The notes under the pieces are model-generated. The model did not search any database. It was not told where the DNA came from and saw only the letters and a list, made by a program, of their open reading frames with translations. A program made the position numbers and the translations under genes. From the NCBI RefSeq assembly GCF_036227325.1, contig NZ_CP109467.1, positions 496,001 to 560,000 of the forward strand: a stretch of DNA of 64,000 nucleotides, written 5' to 3'. Source of the stretch: Streptomyces sp. NBC_01465. GTDB lineage: Bacteria; Actinomycetota; Actinomycetes; Streptomycetales; Streptomycetaceae. Below, piece after piece: positions 44,177-53,867 of the stretch. Position 1 is the stretch's first letter. Each line of letters starts with the position of its first letter.

Positions 44177-46189
44177 GTGCCCGCCCGGTACCACTTGAGG
44201 TTCCAGATCCACCCCACGTCGGCCGCCGCCCGCCAGGCGGCCGAACTCGCGGAATTCTGCGCGCAGTCGGGGATCGACGAGGTCGTCCTGCTGCTCGCCG
44301 CCGAGGAGTTCCACCAGGGCCATCCCGCCGGTGAGGAGGAGGACCGGCTGTACGGCACAGCTGCCGACGCGGCCGCCGTCCTGCGGGACGCCGGGCTCGA
44401 GGTCAGCCTCAACCCCTGGGTGACCGCGGGGCATGCGGATCGCGGCCGGTACGACCGTCACGGGTTCGCGCCGATGGTCGGGGCCGACGGGCGGCCCGCC
44501 GCCGGTCAGGCGTCCTTCGTCTGTCCTCGCTGGCGTTCCTGGATCGCGGCGCACTACGGCCGGTTCGCCGGGCTGGGCTTCCGCGTCCTCTGGCTCGAGG
44601 ACGACTTCCGCTACCACAACCACGCCCCGCTGGAGTGGGGCGGCGGTTTCGAACCGCTCATGCTGGAACGCCTCGCGGAGCTGGTCGGGCGGCCGGTGAC
44701 GCGCGAGGAGGTGGTGGCCGCCGTGACGGCGCCCGGCACCCCGCACCCTTGGCGCGCACTGCTGCAACAGACGTGGCGTACCGCACAGTTGGAAGTCGCG
44801 ACCCTTGTCGCGGATGCCGTCGAGAAGCACTCCGACGGCCGCTCCCGGCTCGGTCTGATGAGTTCGGGGCCCGGCGCGCACGCGGTCGAGGGCCGCGACT
44901 GGCCGGCCCTGTTCGACGCGCTGGCCATCGACGGAGAGGTGGCCCACCGACCCCACTTCGCCCCGTACAGCGATGTCCCGGGTCGCGAACTGAGCCGTTC
45001 CGTCTGGCTGTTGGACGTACAGCGACAGCTGCGCCCCGCCTCGGCACGCACCGAACCGGAGATCGAGAACTGGCCGCACACCGCCTGGTCCAAGTCCGAC
45101 ACCCAGACCTGGTCCGAGATGGTCACCGCCCAGCTCTCCGGTGCGGACGCACTGTTCCTCAACGTCCTCCCCGTCCAGTCCGGTCACGCCCGCCGCTTCC
45201 CGGCCGTCGCCGGCCTCCTGCGCCGCTCCCGCCCCGCCCTGGACCTCGTGGCCGACCGGCACCGCGGTGAACTCGGCACCTGTGGCGTGGGGCTGCCGTT
45301 CCGGCCCGACGCCTCGGCCCACGTCCGTACGGTACGGCCGGGACACCTCACCGACCTGGCGGTCGACCCGGGCCCCGCGGCGGACTTCCTGCTGCGGTAC
45401 GGGGTGCCGGTGACGGCCGAAGACGCGCCGGTGCGTGTGCTGTTCGGCCAGGCGGCCCGGTCCTTCGACGACGACGCCCTGCGCCGGATGCTCTCCGGCG
45501 GGCTCCTCCTCGACGGCATCGCGGCGCAGGTCCTGACCGAGCGCGGCTTCGGGGAACTCCTCGGCGTCACCGTGACGGAGATCGTCGACCGCGAGGCCCC
45601 TTCCTCGCCGGGCCCGTACTCCCTGGAGCAGCAGAACGACGGCGTCTGTTTGAGCGTCAACATGCAACCCGCCCTCGCACGGCTGCATCCCAGCGCGGGG
45701 GCCGACGTCCAGACCCGCATCCTCACCCCGGACCTGCACCTGTGGGGACCGGGCCGCTGCCTCTTCACCAACGCGCTCGGGGGCCGTGTCGCGGTCCTCG
45801 CCGCCACGGCCCCCGAACTGCTGCCGTACGACGAGGACGGCCAGCGACTGCTGCACACGACGGTGCGCTACCTGGAGGGCGACGCGCCCACGCTCCCCCT
45901 GGTCAGCGGCGGACCGTATCTGATCCCCCGCCTGGCGCGCACCGCCGACGGCCGGCGGCTCGCCGTCGCCAACGGCAGTGCGGACCCGGCCCGGCCCCGT
46001 ATCGACCTGCCCCACGCCCCGGCTGCCGTGGAGGCGACGCTGCTCGCGCCACTGGCCGTGCCCGTCGCGACCGGGATGACCTCGTCGGCCGGGGCTTTCA
46101 CCCTCGACGCGGACCTCCCGCACCGCGGCTGGCTCCTCGTCGACGTCCCCGGCCAGGAGGTCAGCCCACTGTCGCCGCCTCGCGCATGA
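44177..46189 (+). CDS. Putative cytoplasmic (beta/alpha)8-barrel glycoside hydrolase
   Basis: 670-aa protein with no signal peptide; GTG 44177 preceded by GGAGG at 6 nt (the in-frame extension to 43994 overlaps the previous gene and is rejected). It looks like a TIM-barrel enzyme: RYHLRFQIHPTSAAARQAAE, LEVSLNPWVTAGHADRG, FRVLWLEDDFRYHNH with acidic residues at a strand end, then a middle flavodoxin-like/trimerisation region and a beta-sandwich end. The order resembles GH42-related families (e.g. GH42, GH164), but no family is certain. Could process imported manno-oligosaccharides (context). Its 3' end overlaps ssuB by 29 bp on the opposite strand. Confidence 0.68.
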   Translation: MPARYHLRFQIHPTSAAARQAAELAEFCAQSGIDEVVLLLAAEEFHQGHPAGEEEDRLYGTAADAAAVLRDAGLEVSLNPWVTAGHADRGRYDRHGFAPMVGADGRPAAGQASFVCPRWRSWIAAHYGRFAGLGFRVLWLEDDFRYHNHAPLEWGGGFEPLMLERLAELVGRPVTREEVVAAVTAPGTPHPWRALLQQTWRTAQLEVATLVADAVEKHSDGRSRLGLMSSGPGAHAVEGRDWPALFDALAIDGEVAHRPHFAPYSDVPGRELSRSVWLLDVQRQLRPASARTEPEIENWPHTAWSKSDTQTWSEMVTAQLSGADALFLNVLPVQSGHARRFPAVAGLLRRSRPALDLVADRHRGELGTCGVGLPFRPDASAHVRTVRPGHLTDLAVDPGPAADFLLRYGVPVTAEDAPVRVLFGQAARSFDDDALRRMLSGGLLLDGIAAQVLTERGFGELLGVTVTEIVDREAPSSPGPYSLEQQNDGVCLSVNMQPALARLHPSAGADVQTRILTPDLHLWGPGRCLFTNALGGRVAVLAATAPELLPYDEDGQRLLHTTVRYLEGDAPTLPLVSGGPYLIPRLARTADGRRLAVANGSADPARPRIDLPHAPAAVEATLLAPLAVPVATGMTSSAGAFTLDADLPHRGWLLVDVPGQEVSPLSPPRA

Positions 46190-46949
46190 TGTCCGCCAAC
46201 TCCCCGCGGATCCGGGCGAATTCGGCGGTCGCGCGCAGCGCCGTCGGGTCCGTCCCGGCATCCCGTTCCAGGCCCACGTCCACCTCCGCGACGATGCGTC
46301 CGGGGCCCGCCGCCATCACCAGGACCCGGCTGCCGAGCAGGACCGCTTCCTCCGCGGAGTGCGTCACGAAGAGCACGGTGGTGCCGAGGGACGCGGCGAG
46401 GGTGCGTACCTCCTCCTGGAGCCGCTCCCTGGTCAGCGCGTCGAGCGCGGCGAACGGCTCGTCCATCAGGAGGACTTGGGGTTCCGTGGCGAGGGCCCGG
46501 GCGATGGCGACCCGCTGCTGCTGACCGCCGGACAGCTCCCAGGTGCGCCGCCCGGCGGTGCCGCTGAGCCCGACCCGTTCGAGGAGCGACGCGATCCGGG
46601 CGGGGCGTTCCGCGCGCGGCACCCCGTGGCGGGCCAGCGCGAAGCCGAGGTTGCCGCCGACGGTGCGCCAGGGGAAGAGCCGGGGCTGCTGGAAGACAAT
46701 GCCGGTGCCCCGGCCCGGCGCCGCGGGCGCCCCCTGGACCGCGGCCGTGCCCGAGGTGACGTGCTCGAAGCCCGCGGCGATCCGCAGCAGGGTCGTCTTG
46801 CCGCAGCCCGAGGGGCCGACGAGCACCACGAACTCCCCGGCGCGCACGGTCATCGAGACGTCCTCCACGGCGGTGACCGCCGCCCCGGTCTTCCCGTACC
46901 GGACCGTGATCCCGTCGAGGACCACGGTCGCGTCACTCTGCGGCGACAC
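46161..46949 (-). CDS. ssuB: Sulfonate ABC transporter ATP-binding protein
   Basis: 262-aa ABC ATPase of the nitrate/sulfonate/taurine type. Walker A GPSGCGKTTLLR, Q-loop VFQQPRLFPWRTV, signature LSGGQQQRVAIARAL, Walker B LLMDEPFAALD, H-loop VTHSAEEAV. Overlaps the end of the substrate-binding gene by 17 nt and is the last gene of the ssuDCAB operon. The final 29 bp overlap the convergent glycosidase gene, so read-through antisense interference is possible. Confidence 0.93.
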   Translation of the reverse strand: MSPQSDATVVLDGITVRYGKTGAAVTAVEDVSMTVRAGEFVVLVGPSGCGKTTLLRIAAGFEHVTSGTAAVQGAPAAPGRGTGIVFQQPRLFPWRTVGGNLGFALARHGVPRAERPARIASLLERVGLSGTAGRRTWELSGGQQQRVAIARALATEPQVLLMDEPFAALDALTRERLQEEVRTLAASLGTTVLFVTHSAEEAVLLGSRVLVMAAGPGRIVAEVDVGLERDAGTDPTALRATAEFARIRGELADIMREAATVG

Positions 46950-47964
46950 CGGCGAGCTCCTTCACGGCGAGGGCCTTCTGGAAGGCCGACTTGTCGGGGA
47001 CCGCGTCCACGGCCTTCTGGCCCTTGAGGAAGACCGCGGCATCGTGGAGGTTGACGGCGAGTTCGCCGGGTGCGCCGGGCTTGCCGAGGTACTTCGGTCC
47101 TGCCTGCTCCTTGGCGGTGAGCAGCACCAGCTGGGCGAGCTGCGCCTTGGCGTCCGCGGTGGACAGGCCGAGTTCCTTGCCGATGGAGGCGGCGGCCGTG
47201 GCCGGATCCGACTTGGCCTGCTGCACGGCCTGGTTCTCGGCCTTGAGCCAGGCGGTGACGATCTCCGGGTGCTTGGCGGCGAAGGCGTCGGTGACGACGC
47301 CGAGGTCGGCGGTGGCCTTGCCCTGCTCGGCGAGCTGCCGGCTGGTGATGAGGATCTTTCCGTCCTTCTGCAGCTCGCCGAGGGTCGGGGTCCAGACGTA
47401 GGCGGCGTCGATGTCGCCGCGCTTCCAGGCGGCGAGCGCGTCCTGCGGCTGGAGGTCGATGATGTTCACGGCGGACGGTTCGACCCCGGCGGCGTCCAGT
47501 GCGGCGAGCAGGGAGTAGTGCGAGGTGGAGCCGTAGGGGGTGGCGACCTTCTTGCCCGCCAGCTGCTTGATGTCGTTGATGCCCTTCTTCGCGACCAGGG
47601 CCTCGTTGTCGCCGATGACGTCGTGGATCCAGACGACCTTGTACGGGATGTTCAGCGGTGCGGAGAGCCCCTTGGTGACGGGGCTCGATCCGGCGAGGCC
47701 CAGGTCCACGGAACCGGCGATCACGGCGGTGTTCACATCGGCGCCCGAGTCGAACTTCACCCACTTGATGTCGGCGTCGGGCAGCGCCTTCTCCAGCAGT
47801 CTCTGGTCCTTCACGACCAGGTCGGCGTTGGGTATCGCCTGGTAGGCGATGCGCACGGTGGTCTTTCCGCCGCTGCCGTCGGAGGATCCGGAGCCCCCGC
47901 AGGCGGTCGCGGTGAGAGCGGTGAGGGTGGCGGCGGCCAGCAGGGCTGCACGGCGTACGGACAT
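46933..47964 (-). CDS. ssuA: Aliphatic sulfonate-binding lipoprotein
   Basis: 343-aa periplasmic-binding-type lipoprotein: N-terminal lipobox LTATAC at about residue 22, then IAYQAIPNADLVVKDQRLLE and a TauA/SsuA fold with YGSTSHYSLLAALDAAG in the ligand region. It captures sulfonates outside the membrane for the SsuBC translocator. Spaced 51 nt from the permease gene. Taurine or other sulfonate specificity cannot be deduced. Confidence 0.9.
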   Translation of the reverse strand: MSVRRAALLAAATLTALTATACGGSGSSDGSGGKTTVRIAYQAIPNADLVVKDQRLLEKALPDADIKWVKFDSGADVNTAVIAGSVDLGLAGSSPVTKGLSAPLNIPYKVVWIHDVIGDNEALVAKKGINDIKQLAGKKVATPYGSTSHYSLLAALDAAGVEPSAVNIIDLQPQDALAAWKRGDIDAAYVWTPTLGELQKDGKILITSRQLAEQGKATADLGVVTDAFAAKHPEIVTAWLKAENQAVQQAKSDPATAAASIGKELGLSTADAKAQLAQLVLLTAKEQAGPKYLGKPGAPGELAVNLHDAAVFLKGQKAVDAVPDKSAFQKALAVKELAGVAAE

Positions 47965-48015
47965 GGGGGATCTCCAGAGCTCGGAAGGGTGAACAGGCAG
48001 GAAGAAAAGGGCAGT

Positions 48016-48870
48016 TCAGGCGCGGCCGCGCCACGGAACCAGGGCTCGCTCGGCCCACTTCAGCAGTGCGTCGAGCACGATCCCGGACAGGCCGATGGCG
48101 ATGATCCCGACGATGACGACGGCGGTCTGGTTGTAGCGCTGGGCGTCGCGGATCATGCCGCCGATGCCGGGCACGCCGTTGATGGTCTCGGCGGCGACGA
48201 CCGAGGTGTACGCGACGCCGACCGCTATCCGTACCCCGGTGAGGATCTCCGGCAGCGCGGCGGGAAGCCGTACGGAGAGCAGCAGGGCGATTCGGCCCGA
48301 CCCCAGCGCCCTTGCCGCTTCGACGAGTTCGACCGGAACCGTCCGCACGGCGGCGGCGGTCGCGGCCGCGATCGGCGGCAGGGCGGCGATCACAAGGAGC
48401 CAGATCTTCGGGGACTCGTCGATGCCGAACCAGATGACGAGCAGGGAGAGGTACGCGAGCGGGGGCAGCGTCCGCAGAAAGGTGACCGCGGGCTCCAGTA
48501 CGACGGCGACGGGCCTGACCGCTCCGATCAGCAGCCCGAGCGGGATCCCCACGAGGGCCGCGTATCCGGTGCCGATCCCGATACGGCGCAGGCTGACGCC
48601 CAGGTGCTCGACGAGGAGGTGGCCGCCGTAGCCGCGTACGCCGTCGTGGACGGTGGAGGTCAGCACGAACTGGTGCCACACCTCGCCCGGCGAGGGGACG
48701 AGCACGCGCGGCCAGACCTCGGCCGCGACCACCAGCTGCCAGGCGCCCAGCAGGACGGCGAGCGCGACGGCCCGCAGCGCGAGCCAGCGCAGGGCCTCGG
48801 CGCGCGGGACGCGCCGCTCGCGTGCGACGGCCGGCGGCGCGGGCTTGGCCGTCTGCTCCAGGACCGTCAT
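48016..48870 (-). CDS. ssuC: Sulfonate ABC transporter permease
   Basis: 284-aa inner-membrane component with about six membrane helices and the EAA loop EAARALGSGRIALLLSVRLP in the SsuC/TauC position. The N-terminus carries about 25 polar residues. Its start overlaps the SsuD stop by 4 nt (ATGA-type), giving translational coupling. Works with SsuA and SsuB. Confidence 0.92.
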   Translation of the reverse strand: MTVLEQTAKPAPPAVARERRVPRAEALRWLALRAVALAVLLGAWQLVVAAEVWPRVLVPSPGEVWHQFVLTSTVHDGVRGYGGHLLVEHLGVSLRRIGIGTGYAALVGIPLGLLIGAVRPVAVVLEPAVTFLRTLPPLAYLSLLVIWFGIDESPKIWLLVIAALPPIAAATAAAVRTVPVELVEAARALGSGRIALLLSVRLPAALPEILTGVRIAVGVAYTSVVAAETINGVPGIGGMIRDAQRYNQTAVVIVGIIAIGLSGIVLDALLKWAERALVPWRGRA

Positions 48871-49976
48871 CGGGAGGCTCCCGCTTCGACCAGCGCACGG
48901 AGCCGGGGTGCGACCTCTTCGCCGACCCGGTAGGCCTCTTCGAGGTGCGGGTAGCCGGAGAGGATGAACTCGTCGACGCCCAACTCCCGGTATTCGTAGA
49001 GGCGTTGTGCGACGTCGTCGTGCGAGCCGACGAGTGCGGTTCCGGCACCTTCGCGTACGAGACCGATGCCCGCCCAGAGGTTGGGCGCGATGGTGAGCTT
49101 CGCGGTGTCGTCGGCGGAGCCGCCGTGCAGGGCGGTCATCCGGGCCTGCCCGGTCGAGTCCATCCGGGCGAACCGCTCCTGGCTGGCGCGGACCGCGTCC
49201 GGGTCAAGACCGCTCAGGATCCGGTCGGCCTCGGCCCAGGCTTCGGCCGCGGTGTCCCTGCTGATGATGTGCAGGCGCAGCCCGTAGCGCAGCGCCGGCG
49301 CCTTGGCCCGCAGTCGCGCGATGCGCTCCGCGACGGCGGCCGGCGGTTCGCCCCACAGCAGTTGGACGTCGGCGCGGCGGGCGGCGACCTCTTCGGCGGC
49401 GGGCGAGGCTCCTCCGAAGTAGAGGGGTACGGGGTGCTGGACGGCGGGGTCGACGAGGCGCGCGCCCTCGATGTGCAGATGGGCGCCCTCGAAGTCGACG
49501 CGCTTTCCGTCGAGCAGGTCGCGGAGTACGGCCATGGTCTCGTCGGTGCGCGCGTACCGCTCGTCGTGGGCCAACTGGTCTCCGTAGGCGCGCTGTTCGG
49601 CGGGGTCTCCGCCGGTCACCACGTTGAGGCGGAGCCTGCCGCCCGCGAAGCGGCGGAACGCGTCTGCCTGCTGGGCGATGAGCGTGGGGCTGGCGAAGCC
49701 GGACCTGAAGGCGACCAGGAAGCCGATGCGCTCGGTGTGCTGGGTGAGTGCGGCGGTGAGGATCCACGGGTCCACGCAGCCGAGGCCGACGGGCGTCAAC
49801 AGCGAGTGGAATCCGGCCTGTTCGGCGGCGCGTGCGACCTGCGCCAGGTAGGCGACGTCCGCGGTCCTGCGGGTGGCGGCGCCGGTCCTGCCCTGGACGG
49901 ACGTGACGCCGCCGGGGTCGCGGCCGTCGCCTCCGGTGGGCAGGAACCAGTGCAGCAAGGGTGCGTTTTCGGGCAT
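48867..49976 (-). CDS. ssuD: FMNH2-dependent alkanesulfonate monooxygenase
   Basis: 369-aa luciferase-fold enzyme cleaving C-S bonds of alkanesulfonates with FMNH2 and O2, yielding sulfite and aldehyde for sulfur supply. Diagnostic blocks: LLHWFLPTGGDGR, FRRFAGGRLRLNVVTGGDP, LYFGGASPAAEEVAARRAD, IAPNLWAGIGLVREGAGTAL and FILSGYPHLEEAYRVGEE, all close to E. coli SsuD. Start taken at ATG 49976. An in-frame GTG at 50048 would add 24 residues with three Cys (ACLPCCHRGF); the family start argues against it. First structural gene behind a Cys-containing leader peptide. No ssuE is in the operon, so FMNH2 must come from elsewhere. Confidence 0.95.
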   Translation of the reverse strand: MPENAPLLHWFLPTGGDGRDPGGVTSVQGRTGAATRRTADVAYLAQVARAAEQAGFHSLLTPVGLGCVDPWILTAALTQHTERIGFLVAFRSGFASPTLIAQQADAFRRFAGGRLRLNVVTGGDPAEQRAYGDQLAHDERYARTDETMAVLRDLLDGKRVDFEGAHLHIEGARLVDPAVQHPVPLYFGGASPAAEEVAARRADVQLLWGEPPAAVAERIARLRAKAPALRYGLRLHIISRDTAAEAWAEADRILSGLDPDAVRASQERFARMDSTGQARMTALHGGSADDTAKLTIAPNLWAGIGLVREGAGTALVGSHDDVAQRLYEYRELGVDEFILSGYPHLEEAYRVGEEVAPRLRALVEAGASR

Positions 49977-50093
49977 GACGAAACCTCGATGGCAGCAGGG
50001 AAGGCAGGCGAGGACGGCCGTGAGGGCGCGCGACAGCGGCCCCGTCACGGGGTCAAGGTCCTGAGGGGCGGAGTCGTCCGCGAGAAGGAAGTG

Positions 50094-50189
50094 TCAGCAG
50101 CCGTGCGTACAGCTGGAGTCGACCCGACAGAGCATGCTCGACACACGCAGCAGATCCACGTGACGGCGCGAGACAAGGGCGGGGGTCAT
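50094..50189 (-). CDS. Short leader peptide (31 aa) with conserved streptomycete sulfur-leader motif
   Basis: ATG at 50189 to TGA at 50094: 31 codons, sequence MTPALVSRRHVDLLRVSSML then Cys at positions 21, 27 and 31. The HVDLLRVSSxLC core is the form I know from the putative leader peptides annotated upstream of sulfur-assimilation genes in Streptomyces. It lies 117 nt before ssuD on the same strand. A TTGTCG-N18-CAGGAT promoter just upstream would place the start at or near the ATG, i.e. a leaderless mRNA. By analogy with the polycysteine attenuators of mycobacteria, ribosome stalling at Cys codons under Cys limitation could raise ssuDCAB expression. Mechanism is inference; the ORF and motif are seen. 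Confidence 0.85.
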   Translation of the reverse strand: MTPALVSRRHVDLLRVSSMLCRVDSSCTHGC

Positions 50190-50281
50190 GCCCGCATCCT
50201 GTCCGCGGACCGTGTCCCCCGACAACCATGTCCCGTATGGCGGACATCGTGATGTCAGCTGTCGAGACGGCCCGGCACACG

Positions 50282-50319
50282 GCGAGGCGCCGGCCCCTGG
50301 AAGGGGACCGGCGCCTCGC
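50282..50319. terminator. Hairpin terminator after enolase
   Basis: 17-nt arms (50282-50298 with 50303-50319): a 12-bp GC stem (GCGAGGCGCCGG with its complement), one C-A mismatch, then 4 more pairs. It lies 14 nt after the enolase stop. The stretch 49977-50333, free of larger genes, holds this hairpin, the leader peptide with its promoter, and a small CCCCGT/ACGGGG hairpin at 50040-50052 between the leader and ssuD. Confidence 0.78.
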
Positions 50320-50333
50320 GGGCGGGCTGTTCG

Positions 50334-51766
<1,433 letters not shown>

Positions 51767-51806
51767 GGCGAGCGGTCCCGCCGGTGATCACCGGTTAAAG
51801 TGCCGT

Positions 51807-52229
51807 ATGCCCACCCCGGAACCCGCCGCCGTCGCCACTGAACTGCGTAATGCGATGGGCAAGCTCTCGCGCCGCGTGAAGCACGAGGACCGGATTCCGC
51901 ACGGCCAGGTCTCCGTACTCGGCACCCTGGACCGCGACGGGGCCATGACCACCAGCGACCTCGCCGCGGATCAGCGCGTACGGCCCCAGTCCATGGCCCG
52001 TGCGGTCGGGCTGCTGATGGAACAGGGCCTGGTCGTCCGGCGTGCGCATCCCACGGACGGCCGCAAGTCCCTGGTCGAGCTCTCGTCCGCGGGGCGGGCG
52101 GCACTCGAGGCCGAGCGCGGGCGCAGGGCCGGCTGGCTCTCCCAGGCCATCGAGACCGAGCTCACCGGCGAGGAGCGGGAGGTGCTGGCGCGCAGCGCCG
52201 CACTCATGGAGCGGCTCGCCGCGCGCTAG
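51807..52229 (+). CDS. MarR family transcriptional regulator
   Basis: 140-aa winged-helix regulator: LSRRVKHEDRIPHGQVSVLG, recognition region MTTSDLAADQRVRPQSMARA with wing AHPTDGRKSLVELSSAGRAA. ATG 51807 chosen; the much longer frame is antisense to enolase. Divergent from eno with the tandem repeats in between, so it is the probable binder and controls eno and itself (inference). Confidence 0.88.
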   Translation: MPTPEPAAVATELRNAMGKLSRRVKHEDRIPHGQVSVLGTLDRDGAMTTSDLAADQRVRPQSMARAVGLLMEQGLVVRRAHPTDGRKSLVELSSAGRAALEAERGRRAGWLSQAIETELTGEEREVLARSAALMERLAAR

Positions 52230-52238
52230 GGGCCCGGA

Positions 52239-53708
52239 TCAGCGCAGTTCCAGGCCGAGTTCCCGCTCCAGCACCGCCGCCTGTTCGGGGGTGGCGAAGG
52301 CGAAGTAGGTGTCGTACGTGACATTGCTGCGGCGCTGGAAGTCGACGAGGTGGAAGCGGCGCGTGTCCTCACCGGGGTCGGGATCGACATGGCCGATGAC
52401 CTCGACGATCGCCAGGATGTCGAGGTAGTCGTCCGACAGGTGCTCGGTCTGCTGGGTCACCGGGACGCCGTTGCGGGCGAATTCCAGAACGTCGTCGTAC
52501 TCGTCTTCCTCACGGAGCCGTACGCCGGTGATGGTGACCGCGCCTTCGGTGAGTGCCGCCGCCCGTTGCAGGAAGTGTGCGTAGCTCTCCTCCAGGAAGT
52601 CGACGTCCTCGCCGTGGGCCGACACGGCCACCCCGAACTCTTCGAGCATGCTGGGCACTTCATGCGGGTTCAGTCCCTGGTGGGCGAACTCGGCGAAGTC
52701 CTCGAGGACGGCGTCGGCCTTCTCCCGGGACACCATGTCCATGCGCCTCAGGAGCGCTCCGACCTCTGCGTACGAGGTCGCCCTGAACCAGACCAGTACG
52801 TCCCGCAGCCTGTCCTCCTGGAGGAACAGTTCGCGCAGGCATCCGAGCGGGATCGCCGACCCACCGACCCTCTTGTACGGCTGGTCCACGTACGGCACCT
52901 CGGTCCACAGGCTCTCGCGCGAGCCCGGGGTCCCTGGCTCGGCCTCGGGATCGAACGGTATGTACTGCCACACCGCCCCCTTGTTCCGCCGGATCACCTC
53001 GCCCAGGTACCAGCAGGCCCCCTGCACAAAGGGGTCGTCCCGTGCGGCGTCGAACTCCTCCACCGTGGCGAACCGCTCCCTCACGGCGGCTTCCAGCCGG
53101 TCCAGGGTCTCGGGAAAGAAACCCCACTCCGACCGGCCCCAGGACGAGTCCGGCCGCTCGGCCAGCCACGCCGTCAGCGCCGGATCCTCCGCCAGCGGCG
53201 GCACGGGGTCCACGCGCGGGGTGTGCGCCTTGACCGGTGTCCACCCCGGATCAGCCTCCTGCCGTACGGTCACGGCCTGCCGCAGCCGCTCGACCTCGTC
53301 GGCGAACGCCGTCCCCGTCCGGACGCGCAGGGCGTACGCGATCAGCAGCAGCGGTGCGACGGGCGAGAGTTCGAGCTCCGGGTCCGGCGAGACGACGGGC
53401 TGTCCGGGGCGGTCGTCGACGGGCCGGGTATTCCAGCCCCATGCACCGCCGGCGACCGAGAGCAGGACTTCGCCGACGTAGGCCGTCACGGCGTCCATCA
53501 GCTCCTCCCGCTTCACGAAGTCCTGGTCGGAGTCGTCCCGCGCGAGTAAGTGCGCCTCCAGGGCATCGAGCGACCCGGGAGAATAGTCGAGGCGGAAATC
53601 CTGCGGAAGGATCACCTTCTCCAGGAGCAGCAGCGGAAACGGCAGGTCGTCGATCCACCGCTGAAGAAGATGCTGCGGGGAGTGGTCCGGCTCGGTCTCA
53701 GGGATCAT
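52239..53708 (-). CDS. Uncharacterised protein with an internal repeat
   Basis: 489-aa, acidic, soluble, no signal peptide. I do not recognise the family. Two segments look like copies of one domain: around residues 75-92 YVGEVLLSVAGGAWGWNTRP, and around 232-250 YLGEVIRRNKGAVWQYIPFD, each at the end of a helical stretch that begins with a similar EEF/REEL-type helix. This GEV-x4/5-G-x-W pattern is common to small proteins of polymorphic-toxin and immunity contexts, but no toxin is adjacent. The C-terminal third (from 330) is a helical region ending in SNVTYDTYFAFATPEQAAVL. Convergent with marR (9-bp gap); divergent from the molybdoenzyme. Confidence 0.72.
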   Translation of the reverse strand: MIPETEPDHSPQHLLQRWIDDLPFPLLLLEKVILPQDFRLDYSPGSLDALEAHLLARDDSDQDFVKREELMDAVTAYVGEVLLSVAGGAWGWNTRPVDDRPGQPVVSPDPELELSPVAPLLLIAYALRVRTGTAFADEVERLRQAVTVRQEADPGWTPVKAHTPRVDPVPPLAEDPALTAWLAERPDSSWGRSEWGFFPETLDRLEAAVRERFATVEEFDAARDDPFVQGACWYLGEVIRRNKGAVWQYIPFDPEAEPGTPGSRESLWTEVPYVDQPYKRVGGSAIPLGCLRELFLQEDRLRDVLVWFRATSYAEVGALLRRMDMVSREKADAVLEDFAEFAHQGLNPHEVPSMLEEFGVAVSAHGEDVDFLEESYAHFLQRAAALTEGAVTITGVRLREEDEYDDVLEFARNGVPVTQQTEHLSDDYLDILAIVEVIGHVDPDPGEDTRRFHLVDFQRRSNVTYDTYFAFATPEQAAVLERELGLELR

Positions 53709-53867
53709 GCGGACACTGTAGGAGCGCGCACTGACAGCGGCCGTTCGCCTGGGGACGAAGGGACTTCGGACCCTGGAGGTCGAGGACGGACGGCGATCCG
53801 GACGACCGGCCGGAAGGCGTCCAATGGAAGGTGCGGCCAGGTGGCCGCAGGCCCTTGGAGGTACCCG

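Noticed and set aside
42265..44412. Long open frames antisense to real genes, e.g. the 715-codon minus-strand frame here and similar ones at 1241-2527, 10580-13177 and 22879-25827.
   Set aside because: They are typical artefacts of high-GC codon usage: Arg/Gly/Ala/Val-rich translations without domains, fully covered by recognised genes on the other strand.
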